From positions 923,653 to 987,652 of the forward strand of contig NZ_CM001841.1 of the NCBI RefSeq assembly GCF_000365305.1: a DNA stretch of 64,000 nt. Direction: 5' to 3'. This DNA is from Dickeya dianthicola NCPPB 453 (GTDB lineage: Bacteria; Pseudomonadota; Gammaproteobacteria; Enterobacterales; Enterobacteriaceae). Each line of letters opens with the position of its first letter. Position 1 is the first letter of the stretch. A model generated the notes under the pieces. That model worked only from the letters and a program-made list of their open reading frames with translations, was not told the DNA's origin and ran no database searches. Positions 7,931-16,151 of the stretch are shown one piece after another. Made by a program: the position numbers and the translations under genes.

Positions 7931-9292
7931 CTAGTTCCTTTCTATGAGTCGAGTTTTTCCTGTTAACAGTTCTTGCATCATCCCCTGTTTAAGCTGGCGA
8001 GTTTTGTCCAGACGTTGTTGCAGGGTCTGAATGTCCTTGTCCATATCAGAGAGGATGCTGGCAATGGCGGTTTGTTCTTCCCTATTTTTAGGAGCGGCTA
8101 TATATAACTTTTCAAATATACTACGTTTAATGCCTTGGGCCGTTGAGCCAGTAGCACAATCATAGATATATGATTGAAAAAAATCAGATAACAATACTTG
8201 CAATATAAAGATAGGGGTGAACCTTTCTTCATTTATTTGTAGCAATATAGTTCTTTGGCTTAGTATGTATTTTTTGTCATCAGGGATAAGTGCTGCATTT
8301 CCTAATGGTGCTTCCATTGTGAATACGATGTCATTTCTTTTAGGCGTACCAGATGTCATCCAACGATTATATAGTTCATCTGAGCCAAAATAACATTCAG
8401 ATAAGAAATCTATATATCCTTTTTTTACATTCCCAGCAGAAAGTGCAACGATATTTCCATTACCCCAATCCATTCCAAGTTTTTTTGGAGTTCTTCCGCG
8501 ATAATCGATTATATGAGTTACTATATCTAGTATAGTTGATGTATACCAATCCTCAGGAATATTCCCTGCTTCACTCTTTTTATACCCCTTAGCTGCCCCA
8601 TCATCCCGCAACGCAAACTGCGGCAAGCGGATTTTACCCGTCAGCAGTTGCTGCATTGTGGCTGTTTTGATGGCCTGTTTTTTTGCGATTAACTGTTCCA
8701 GAGCAGTAATTAGTGCTTCAGTATCAAACAGTACGTTGGCAATAGCTGTTTGTTCTTCTCTTTGACTCGGAATAACAAATAAAAAATCTGCGATCTCAGT
8801 TCTATTAATTTTAGGTATGCCACTTCTTACAGAAACTGACTCGGCATATTTCGAAAATCGGTTTCCAAGAACTAACGGAAGAATATATTTAGGTTCGATT
8901 CCTTCTTTAGGTCTTAGAGGGTACATATCTGCGCTACATAGCCCATCAAAATCAGCATAAATAGCTTTCCTCAAATATGGACGTATTTTGCTGTAGATAG
9001 TGTCCCCAGAATGAAAAATATATTTACCACTTATAGCATTTTGCTCTTTGGCTGATTGCGTACTTATCAGTCTACCTGTTCCTGTTTCAATGTGGTCTGG
9101 GGCAATTAATATCATTGAAGAATATGGTTCACATATAGGCGATACTTGCCCACTAACAATCGAGACTACATCAAAAAAAGGGACAACTTCCCAGTCCTGC
9201 GGAATAACCCCCACCTCAGTCAGCTTAAACCCCGCAGGCACGTCTTTCCCCGCTGTCCCCGACTGCTGCTCACTCACCATTAATTCCACCAT
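7931..9292 (-). CDS. hsdS: Type I restriction-modification specificity subunit
   Basis: Subunit that reads the bipartite target site and anchors HsdM and HsdR. It holds two target-recognition domains (about residues 20-180 and 240-400), each followed by a conserved coiled-coil spacer (REEQTAIANVLFDTEALI... and REEQTAIASILSDMDKDI...), each ending in QQLLTGKIRLP / QELLTGKTRLI. The ATG at 9292 overlaps the hsdM stop by one base (TGATG); upstream GTG codons are also in frame. Both recognition domains are clearly more AT-rich than the spacers and than hsdM/hsdR, as expected for domains exchanged between strains. The target sequence cannot be read from the protein. Confidence 0.93.
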   Translation of the reverse strand: MVELMVSEQQSGTAGKDVPAGFKLTEVGVIPQDWEVVPFFDVVSIVSGQVSPICEPYSSMILIAPDHIETGTGRLISTQSAKEQNAISGKYIFHSGDTIYSKIRPYLRKAIYADFDGLCSADMYPLRPKEGIEPKYILPLVLGNRFSKYAESVSVRSGIPKINRTEIADFLFVIPSQREEQTAIANVLFDTEALITALEQLIAKKQAIKTATMQQLLTGKIRLPQFALRDDGAAKGYKKSEAGNIPEDWYTSTILDIVTHIIDYRGRTPKKLGMDWGNGNIVALSAGNVKKGYIDFLSECYFGSDELYNRWMTSGTPKRNDIVFTMEAPLGNAALIPDDKKYILSQRTILLQINEERFTPIFILQVLLSDFFQSYIYDCATGSTAQGIKRSIFEKLYIAAPKNREEQTAIASILSDMDKDIQTLQQRLDKTRQLKQGMMQELLTGKTRLIERN

Positions 9293-11727
9293 CACCACAC
9301 CAGCCCCATCGCCCGCAAATGTCCGGCCACCTTCTCGCTCAACACCTCAACGGACGCTTCCAGCGCCGGTAACGGCTCGGCATAGCGCTCTTCCAGCTCC
9401 TTCACGCGCTCCGCCAGTTGCTGAGTGATGCGCTCAATCTCCGCCTTAATCCCGGCCTGCAACGTCGCCAACCATTTGTCCTCTACCACCAGCGCTTTGA
9501 TCGCCGCGTTATCCAGCGTGGGATAATGTTTAAATACTGCGCGATCCAGCGCTTCCTGCGCGATTTTCAGCGCTTTTTTCGCATTCGCCTCTGCTTTAAT
9601 CAGCGCCAAGCAGCGAGTCAGTGCCGCCAGCTCATCGGGGTCGGCGGTGGTTTTCTTCAGTTGAGTCAGGCGGGCATTGACCAGCTTTTGCGTCACCTTA
9701 TCCTTATCGTTCTTCGCCTCGGCCAGCAGATCGTCGTCCCCGGCTTGCTCCTCGACATACTCGGCTAACTGACGGCTGGCTTCTTCACTGCGCTCCTGTG
9801 CGCGGTTCAGCGCGTCCAGCAGTTCCGGGAAACAGCGAACTTCCATCAGTGAACGGGGCAGCACGTCGGCCTTATAGCGCCGCTTGTCAAACTCAAAATC
9901 GTGCGCTTCTTTCCAGACGTTTTTGCCGTCCTTACCTTTCACCGGCTGGAGTTCACGAATTTGCGCGGCGGCTTGCCAGCCCTCCTGCGTGATCACATAG
10001 ACATCGTCCTGCATAGCATCGGCCCAGTAGTCCATCAGGATCTGGTACACACTGTATTTATTCAGCAACTCACTGTTGGCATACTGCGCCAGCAGCATCT
10101 CGCTGATATCGTGGATCAGTTCCTTCGGTTTATCGCCTTTGCCAATATCTGCCAGCGCCGCCTCTTTCACCCACGCCTTAAATGGCAGCAGGCTGCGGGT
10201 GGCAAAATCCTTAAATTCCTGATGCGCCAGAATGGTCGGTTTAACCTGCTGGGCTTCGACCTGCGCCTGACAGTAGCCGGGGCGATCGTCAGCAAACAGC
10301 ACGTCGCGCAGGGCAGGGAAAACTCGCCAGTAATCCTGTAAAGCATCAACATCGCGCGCCGGAATACCGCCCTGTAAGTGCGCGGCCAGATCGTGCAGAT
10401 CTTCCGGTTCGCCGCCGTCGATATAGCGGGGGATATTCAGGTTGTAATCATTTCCGGCGATGTCACTTAACGGCACCATCCGGCTGTAGCCGGGCACCGT
10501 GCGCTGATGATTAAACACATCCACGATGCAGTGAATATCCCGGCTGCGCAGGCGGTTCTTATTGCCGTCCTTGATAAAGCCCCGGCTGGCGTCGATCATA
10601 AAAATGCCTTTGCGGCTGTGTGCGTGTTCCTTATCAATTACGATAATGCACGCCGGGATGCCCGTGCCATAAAACAGGTTGGCCGGTAAGCCGATAATGC
10701 CTTTGATATAGCCCTGTTTAATCAGGTTTTCGCGGATATTCGCCTCGGCGTTGCCGCGGAACAGCACGCCGTGCGGCAGGATCACCGCCCCTTTCCCGGT
10801 GCTTTTCAGGCTCTTGATAATGTGCAGCAAAAAGGCGTAATCGCCGTTCTTCTCCGGCGGAACGCCCCAGACGAAACGTTCAAACGGATCTTTCTTCAGA
10901 TCCAGTCCGCTGGTCCAGTTTTTATTGGAAAATGGCGGGTTCGCCACGGCGAAGTCGAAGGTTTTCAGTTTGCCGTTGGCTTCTTTCCACTGCGGATCGC
11001 TCAGGGTATTGCCCTGCCAGATTTTCGCGGTGGCGTTGTTGTGCAGGATCATATTCATCCGCGCCAGCGCGCTGGTGGCGTTGTCCATCTCCTGCCCAAA
11101 GATCGACAGCCCGCGTCGGGCTTCATCGCTGACTTTGAGCAGCAGTGAGCCGGAGCCGCAGGTCGGGTCATACACCGTGGCGTCCTGCGGCGTGTCGGGT
11201 GTAATGCCGATCACCTTCGCCAGAACGCGCGACACCTCCGCAGGCGTGTAAAACTGTCCTTTGCTCTTGCCGGATTCGGTGGCGAAGTGGCGCATCAGGT
11301 ATTCATAGGCATCGCCCAGCAGATCGTCGCCATCGGCCCGGTTGCCGGACAGATCCAGCCCCTCGAAGATGCCGACCAGCTTTGTCAGGCGATCAATCAT
11401 CTCCTTGCCTTTACCGAGCTTGTCTTCATCGTTGAAATCGGCGTCGATGACGCCTTTCAAACCGTTATCTTCAGCCAGCGATTGGATGATTTTGTTAATT
11501 TTATCGCCAATTTCTTTGTCGTTCTTCAGCGCGACCATATCATCAAAGCTGGCCCCTTGTGGGATGACGATCATACCGTAGGGATCGCCTTTATATTTAT
11601 CAGAGACATACTTCATAAACAGCAGGGTCAGTACATAGTCCTTGTACTGGCTGGCATCCATCCCGCCGCGCAATTCGTCGCAGCTTGCCCACAGGGAGGA
11701 GTAGAGTTCGGTTTTTTTGATAGCCAT
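9292..11727 (-). CDS. hsdM: Type I restriction-modification DNA methyltransferase subunit
   Basis: Adenine-N6 methyltransferase that modifies the host target site and forms the core of the restriction complex. The 811-residue protein has the HsdM N-terminal helical domain (residues 5-130), the AdoMet motif DPTCGSGSLLL (187-197), catalytic NPPF (263-266) and a long C-terminal part with a coiled coil (about residues 640-800) for HsdS contact. That C-terminal extension makes it longer than EcoKI-type HsdM (about 530 residues) and matches the longer HsdM group. It starts 39 nt after the HTH gene; the SD is weak. It is the first large gene of the operon. Confidence 0.95.
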   Translation of the reverse strand: MAIKKTELYSSLWASCDELRGGMDASQYKDYVLTLLFMKYVSDKYKGDPYGMIVIPQGASFDDMVALKNDKEIGDKINKIIQSLAEDNGLKGVIDADFNDEDKLGKGKEMIDRLTKLVGIFEGLDLSGNRADGDDLLGDAYEYLMRHFATESGKSKGQFYTPAEVSRVLAKVIGITPDTPQDATVYDPTCGSGSLLLKVSDEARRGLSIFGQEMDNATSALARMNMILHNNATAKIWQGNTLSDPQWKEANGKLKTFDFAVANPPFSNKNWTSGLDLKKDPFERFVWGVPPEKNGDYAFLLHIIKSLKSTGKGAVILPHGVLFRGNAEANIRENLIKQGYIKGIIGLPANLFYGTGIPACIIVIDKEHAHSRKGIFMIDASRGFIKDGNKNRLRSRDIHCIVDVFNHQRTVPGYSRMVPLSDIAGNDYNLNIPRYIDGGEPEDLHDLAAHLQGGIPARDVDALQDYWRVFPALRDVLFADDRPGYCQAQVEAQQVKPTILAHQEFKDFATRSLLPFKAWVKEAALADIGKGDKPKELIHDISEMLLAQYANSELLNKYSVYQILMDYWADAMQDDVYVITQEGWQAAAQIRELQPVKGKDGKNVWKEAHDFEFDKRRYKADVLPRSLMEVRCFPELLDALNRAQERSEEASRQLAEYVEEQAGDDDLLAEAKNDKDKVTQKLVNARLTQLKKTTADPDELAALTRCLALIKAEANAKKALKIAQEALDRAVFKHYPTLDNAAIKALVVEDKWLATLQAGIKAEIERITQQLAERVKELEERYAEPLPALEASVEVLSEKVAGHLRAMGLVW

Positions 11728-11766
11728 TGAATATCTCGTGTTGTTCAGAGATGTGCCGTGAGCAGG

Positions 11767-12006
11767 TTACAGCAGATCGGTGTTCAGTCCGGCGGCTTTC
11801 AACCGACGGGTTAAGTTACGCATTTTGCTGAATTCAGTACCCAGACTTTGGCGCAGACCAGCCCCTTCGCAAAATTCTTTCGCCGTAATATGTTCCAGTT
11901 CATCGGCATATTTGATCACTTGCAGATGCAATTCGGCGATGTACTGGTTACGCGGGGCTTTGTCCAGTGCCTGCTTAATACGGTGGTAGATGTCCTGTTC
12001 ATTCAT
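11767..12006 (-). CDS. Small HTH-like regulator preceding hsdM
   Basis: From the ATG at 12006 the protein is 79 residues (MNEQDIYHRIKQALDKAP...). The middle, KEFCEGAGLRQSLGTEFSKM, reads like a helix-turn-helix, and small proteins of this type recur at the head of type I restriction operons. The longer frame to 12075 would run back through a 44-bp palindrome, so the shorter start is preferred, although its SD is poor. The likely role is to control the timing of the hsd-darTG operon, probably by binding that palindrome. This is inference from position; the family has no proven function that I can name. Confidence 0.7.
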   Translation of the reverse strand: MNEQDIYHRIKQALDKAPRNQYIAELHLQVIKYADELEHITAKEFCEGAGLRQSLGTEFSKMRNLTRRLKAAGLNTDLL

Positions 12007-12022
12007 ACTATGTGGGTTACTA

Positions 12023-12066
12023 ATGTTGCAGTTAGCTAATTTGGCTAAATTAGCTAACTGCAACAT
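12023..12066. promoter_or_regulatory. Perfect 44-bp palindrome upstream of the restriction operon
   Basis: Two perfect 20-bp inverted arms (left arm ATGTTGCAGTTAGCTAATTT) flank a 4-nt centre GGCT. The arms contain repeated TTAGCTAA/TTGGCTAA motifs, giving three half-overlapping 8-mers. It ends 17 nt before the start of the HTH gene. It could be an operator for that regulator, an RNA hairpin that limits translation, or both. There is no T-run on either side. Confidence 0.7.
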
Positions 12067-12080
12067 TAGGTTCAAGCACT

Positions 12081-12494
12081 TTGATGATTGGCGTATTTGT
12101 TTGCACAGTTTGTGAGCGTAGAAAATCTCTTGCGGTTAATTCATCGCCACGTTATCTTTCCTGCGCACCTGCAAAATCAGGTGCCGGGATTGGTCTCCTG
12201 ATATATTTTGTTGGCGACATATTGACGCGCCTGCGTCTTTTTTTATGTCGTGTGTCCGGCTACATATCAATGGTGGGCTGGGCGGGGGCACCGTAAGGTG
12301 CGCCGGTTGCCAACAAAGCCGGTAAGACCAACTCCGTCCAGTCCACCACCCGTAAGATTGGTCTCTTCGGTGGTGGGTTATCAACTTTTGTTGGAGGCTG
12401 CCACTATGGCTACGATCCCCACCCAAATTCACCCATTGCTTACCGCTCCTTTCTGCGCCGCCACGGATTTCACCGTACTGGCCGGCCACTGTGA
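12081..12494 (+). pseudogene. Ash/Icd-like P4-type leader ORF, interrupted by an in-frame TAA
   Basis: The first part ends ...YISMVGWAGAP and stops at TAA 12294-12296. The same frame then continues without another stop to 12494 as GAPVANKAGKTNSV... KIGLFGGGLS. In Ash/Icd-like proteins of P4-type satellites and islands these two blocks (MVGRAGxPxGxPV and xxEIGxFGGG) are continuous, so a single nonsense change appears to have broken the gene. It overlaps the next gene by 89 bp, as this frame usually does. Family assignment is from recall of typical sequences. The DNA may alternatively matter as a leader or immunity-type RNA rather than as a protein. Confidence 0.45.
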
Positions 12495-12867
12495 AAACTT
12501 TGCCGAAACCCAGATAGAAAGCAACGATCCGGCGCTAAGGCTGGCGCTCTGCGGGCGGCTTGCCGCCTGTCTTGCGCTGCTGAGGCCCTCGTTGAACCAG
12601 CCTGTTCCGCGCCATCTGCTTGAAAGCCTCTCCGTTGATACCCTTCCCGCTGTTTCTCCCTGTTTTGATCTCGATTCTGAATGGCTTTGCGATTACTGCC
12701 TGACGCTGGCGCAGCTTTTGGCAGGACGGGCGCTGTCGCCGGAAGCGGAACGAACGCTGACCGGCTTATTATCTGAATTGGTCTGGTACTTTGCCGCTGA
12801 ACTGAAAGCCCCGCGCTGGATACGTACTGCTAATGGCGTGAAGTGTATTAATGAGGAGGAGGCATGA
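12406..12867 (+). CDS. Hypothetical P4-island protein, 153 residues
   Basis: Starts at ATG 12406 after the SD-like GGAGG (12393-12397) and ends overlapping the Ner-like gene by 4 nt, so the two are coupled. The sequence (MATIPTQIHPLLTAPFCAAT...) is rich in Leu and Ala, with predicted helices and four cysteines but no catalytic motif that I recognise. Genes opening with MATIP just after an Ash-like frame are common in P4-type integrative elements of enterobacteria; that is recall, and no function follows from it. Reading direction is opposite to the restriction operon, so the two units diverge from the region around the palindrome. Confidence 0.6.
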   Translation: MATIPTQIHPLLTAPFCAATDFTVLAGHCENFAETQIESNDPALRLALCGRLAACLALLRPSLNQPVPRHLLESLSVDTLPAVSPCFDLDSEWLCDYCLTLAQLLAGRALSPEAERTLTGLLSELVWYFAAELKAPRWIRTANGVKCINEEEA

Positions 12868-13085
12868 ATCAACAGGACTGGCATCCCGCCGATATTATTG
12901 CGGCGCTGAAAAAGCGGGGAACAACACTGGCGGCGGTTTCGCGTAATGCGGGGTTAGCGTCTTCCACGCTGGCAAACGCGTTAACAAAACACTGGCCGAA
13001 AGGGGAAAAACTGATTGCGGAAGCGCTGGGTGTTTCGCCTGCGGAAATCTGGCCTTCCCGTTACCGCAAATCAGAGGATCGTTAA
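12864..13085 (+). CDS. Ner/Nlp (SfsB) family helix-turn-helix regulator
   Basis: A 73-residue protein closely resembling phage Mu Ner and E. coli SfsB: DWHPADIIAALKKRGTTLAA opens the domain, the HTH is about residues 20-45 (AAVSRNAGLASSTLANALTK) and the family ending HWPKGEKLIAEALGVSPAEI follows. These proteins bind DNA as dimers and act as repressors or regulators in mobile elements. Its ATGA overlap with the preceding gene implies coupled translation. It may control the element's own promoters, including the integrase; that is inferred. A strong hairpin lies just after its stop. Confidence 0.87.
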   Translation: MNQQDWHPADIIAALKKRGTTLAAVSRNAGLASSTLANALTKHWPKGEKLIAEALGVSPAEIWPSRYRKSEDR

Positions 13086-13098
13086 AGTAAGACAGGAT

Positions 13099-13140
13099 CT
13101 CCCGAACCGTTATCGGCTTACACCGGTAACGGTTCGGGAG
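13099..13140 (+). terminator. Long hairpin after the Ner-like gene
   Basis: Arms of 18 bp (CTCCCGAACCGTTATCGG and CCGGTAACGGTTCGGGAG, one mismatch) are separated by 6 nt. The hairpin is very stable but lacks a T tract, so it may be an RNA stabiliser or a factor-dependent end rather than a classic terminator. Confidence 0.5.
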
Positions 13141-13987
13141 AAGGCAAGCGAAGCGCGACAGTTTACTTTTGTTGTTCGCCCCATGCTCTCACCCCATGAC
13201 TTCGGCCCATGGTATGGGGCGAATGTATGCGCCGATAGCGTGAGGCGAATGCGGTGGCTGCTTTGCAGCCATGCGCCGGAAAATACATTTCCCGGCACAG
13301 AACGGCGTGCGCCAGTTCATATGGGCTTAACGCCCTTATTGCCTGGTACATGGGGGTAATGTCGCGGCTGGACGCCACGCCAAAACCCCCAACGTCAACG
13401 GCGGCACACCGTCGCACGCTACGCGCGACTACCCCCTTTGAGACGCCGTTTTTAGCCCACTTTTTCTTTTGCCCGTTCCGGTCAGCGAAAAAATGGGAAA
13501 ACGCCTTCAAAGCGGGTAGTCGCGCCTCGCTACCGGCCTTTGGCCGGAGACTTAGCGGCGACGGTGTGCGGGGCTGATGCCCCCAAATAAACCGACTCGT
13601 GGGCGCGTCTTTTTGCTCGCTGGGGCGGCAAAATTTATTCGGCTCCCCCCGGCCTGCTCGGTTTCCCTTGGGGGAAACGCTCGCCGGTGGGCTCGGGCGA
13701 CGCAAATTAGCCATTTCTGCGAAACAGAATTTTCTCGCTTCACGCCACTTTTTAATTTCTGCTATTCGCATCCATTAAAAAGCCATACAAGGGCGGCCTG
13801 TCATATCTCTTGTCCCTGTAAACACGGGTAATTGCGATGGTGAAAAATCCGCTGTTTTATCAGGGATGTTCGGTGCTCGCTCTGCTGCGCTCCGCCTCAG
13901 CCCTGATACAACAGCGGCGTAGAGGAACAAGATAAGCCGCCTCTGTTCGATTAGAAGCGACTTATTCCATCGGTGTATCAGTCTGGC
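13141..13987. other. GC-rich block with inverted repeats, no convincing gene
   Basis: About 850 bases between the Ner-like gene and the integrase. It holds a 10-bp perfect inverted repeat (13175-13184 with 13214-13223) and a 15-bp one with one mismatch (13851-13865 with 13901-13915). A 202-residue minus-strand frame (13163-13771) encodes a Pro/Arg/Ser-rich sequence including EMANLRRPSPPASVSPKGNR. I recall similar predicted proteins in many enterobacterial islands, but the composition is unlike a folded protein. The DNA or an RNA may be what is conserved. Confidence 0.45.
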
Positions 13988-15247
13988 TCAGGCAACCTTA
14001 ATCGACTTCTCAAAGCGGTAAGCCGGGATGAATTGATGCTGGCAGGCATCGAGATAATCTGACCACCATTGCATCATCTGCGTGCGTTCGTCGAGGTGTT
14101 CCGCTTTGTGAATATAGGCGGCACGAACGTGATTGCGCTCCTGATGGCTCATCTGCCGCTCCACAGCATCTTTTGACCAGCGACCTGATTCGATCAACGC
14201 ACTACACGCTATCGTGCGGAAGCCATGTCCGCAGATATCCACCTGTGTGTCATAACCCATTGTGCGCAGCGCCTTGTTGATGGTGTTCTCACTCATTGGC
14301 TTACGGGCATCGTGATCGCCGGGAAAGAGTAATTCCCCGTTGCCGGACAACAGTTTTAGCTGCTTCAGTATCGTTACCGCCTGTTTTGACAGCGGCACCA
14401 GATGAGGAGTTTTCATTTTTGCGCCTCGCTCTGAGTGACGCACGCCAGCGATAGGCTCCCGCTGTGCGGGAAGTGTCCACATGGCGTTATCCAGATCGAT
14501 CTCTACCCAACGGGCAAAACGCAATTCACTGGAGCGGATAAAGATCAGCAAATTAAGCTGTACCGCCAACCTTGTTAGCAGTCTACCTGAATAGCCTTCT
14601 ATCCTTTCCAGTAATTCCGGCAACTTTTCCAGCGGTAGGGCAGGGTAATGGTTTTTCGGCGGCGGGGTGATAGCGCCGCAGAGGTCATTGGCCGGATTGC
14701 TGGCAATCAGTCCTTCCTGTACGGCGTAACGCATGATGACTGTCGTGCGTTGCTGTATCCGTGCAGCCGTTTCCAGACAGCCCTTTTTCTCCGCTACCCG
14801 CAGCGGGATCAGCAGGTTGGCGGTTTTCAGGTCGGTGACAAGGACATTGCCGATGAGCGGGAAAACGTGCAGTTCCAGTGAACGCAGGACTTTGGCGGCG
14901 TGTGCCTCAGTCCAGCGAATGTTGGCGCCCACCCACTGACGGGCGACGGCTTCAAAGGTATTGCCGTTTTTCTTCGCCTGTTTGTCGTGCTGTTTTTTTA
15001 CGCCGGGATCGTCCCCAGCGCTGAGAATAGTCCGGGCTTCTTCACGCAGTTTACGGGCACTGGCAAGCGATACCGTCGGGTAAGCGCCAAACGCCAGCTT
15101 CTTCTCCTTGCCGCCGAAGCGGTACTTAAGATGCCAGAGCTTGGAACCGTTAGGTTTAATCAGCAGGTACAGACCCTGCGCGTCGCTGAGTTTGTAAGGT
15201 TTATCGAGCGGCTTGGCGTTGCGGATGGCGGTATCAGTCAGAGGCAT
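13988..15247 (-). CDS. P4-type tyrosine recombinase (integrase) of the tRNA-Phe island
   Basis: Site-specific recombinase that would insert and excise the element at tRNA-Phe. The 419-residue protein has the P4-integrase N-terminal domain (MPLTDTAIRNAKPLDKPYKL, residues 1-85), a core-binding domain (95-195) and the catalytic domain with R238 (FIRSSELRFARW), H341-x-x-R344 (HGFRT), H368 and nucleophile Y378 (RAAYIH). All key residues are present, so it should be active. The gene points away from the tRNA and starts 163 bp from its 3' end, the usual layout for these islands. Its first 45 residues resemble the integrase remnant at 1085-1214. Confidence 0.95.
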   Translation of the reverse strand: MPLTDTAIRNAKPLDKPYKLSDAQGLYLLIKPNGSKLWHLKYRFGGKEKKLAFGAYPTVSLASARKLREEARTILSAGDDPGVKKQHDKQAKKNGNTFEAVARQWVGANIRWTEAHAAKVLRSLELHVFPLIGNVLVTDLKTANLLIPLRVAEKKGCLETAARIQQRTTVIMRYAVQEGLIASNPANDLCGAITPPPKNHYPALPLEKLPELLERIEGYSGRLLTRLAVQLNLLIFIRSSELRFARWVEIDLDNAMWTLPAQREPIAGVRHSERGAKMKTPHLVPLSKQAVTILKQLKLLSGNGELLFPGDHDARKPMSENTINKALRTMGYDTQVDICGHGFRTIACSALIESGRWSKDAVERQMSHQERNHVRAAYIHKAEHLDERTQMMQWWSDYLDACQHQFIPAYRFEKSIKVA

Positions 15248-15410
15248 GGTGGGGGCTCCGTAGTTTATCGAACCGACAGGCCCCCAATTAAGCCCCCAAA
15301 AACTACGGATGTCAAAAAATCTGGTAGTACCTTGAGGTACTCCAGATTTTCATCAACTCACTGATTTTTCTATGTTCCCGGACGTATAGGAACGTCCCAA
15401 AACAAAAATA

Positions 15411-15430
15411 TGGTGCCCGGACTCGGAATC
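15411..15430. other. Attachment site at the tRNA-Phe 3' end
   Basis: The last 20 bases of tRNA-Phe, including CCA, recur imperfectly at 1375-1393. Integration at this end regenerates an intact tRNA, which is what is seen. Crossover position is inferred. Confidence 0.65.
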
Positions 15431-15486
15431 GAACCAAGGACACGAGGATTTTCAATCCTCTGCTCTACCGACTGAGCTATCCGGGC
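15411..15486 (-). tRNA. tRNA-Phe (anticodon GAA)
   Basis: A 76-nt cloverleaf with acceptor GCCCGGA pairing with TCCGGGC, encoded CCA, D arm GCTCAGTCGGTAGAGC, anticodon loop TTGAAAA giving GAA, and T arm GGTTCGATTCC. It corresponds by position (next to speC) to the pheV locus of E. coli, a well-known island insertion site. It is intact despite the integration. Confidence 0.97.
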
Positions 15487-16151
15487 AACGGGGCGCATTA
15501 AACCGTATATCGCGGGGAGCGTCAACGAGTTTCTGTCATAATCGCTGTGGTTGGTCTATTTTCAGTCGTTTACCTCTATTGGCAATTGGTTTCCGGCGTG
15601 CCGGAACGTTCCCTCAATGGTGCGGCAGGCCAGATGGCGCGCGGCATAGCGCCGATAAATACTGCCACATTCGTTTTCTTGAATTCGGCGAAAAATGATG
15701 CCACTATTGCGCGGTTTTTAACTTACCTTTCACCTGCGGTTATTAGAGGGTTGCGGATATGTCGGATTCAATGCTCATGGTACAGACGCCGTGCGCCGGA
15801 TCTCTGCTGCTGTCGCCGCATCCTGAACGCACTGCGTTAACCCCGTCCCTGTTTTCCCGATTATCCCTCGCCACCATGCGGTGAGGCGTGCTGACGCTCC
15901 CTGTTAGGCATGATTAAAAATAGAGCCGGTCTCTGATTTTACTGATGTCTATCGGACGGTGCTGGTCCCAGATAATGTGATGTTTGCCTGCGCTACTGGC
16001 GCGGGTCATACGTTTGTCGCGGTTGACTGGCATGTTGTTCGTCGTTTTGGGCAGTAGTTGATGGGGTACGTTACGCTTAACACGTAGCGTTATCTCTGCG
16101 CGGTGTCTTTCAGGCACGTACACTCATTCTTGACCGTTTGGGTTTGGGTAC
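15487..16151. other. Intergenic region between tRNA-Phe and speC
   Basis: About 660 bases with no supported gene. Short frames at 15547-15840 (plus) and 15914-16123 (minus) lack any recognisable family. The region must contain the tRNA-Phe and speC promoters; I could not place them with confidence. Confidence 0.5.

Noticed and set aside
12136..12489. 117-residue minus-strand frame opposite the Ash-like region
   Set aside because: Antisense to a better supported plus-strand frame; no start signal or family.
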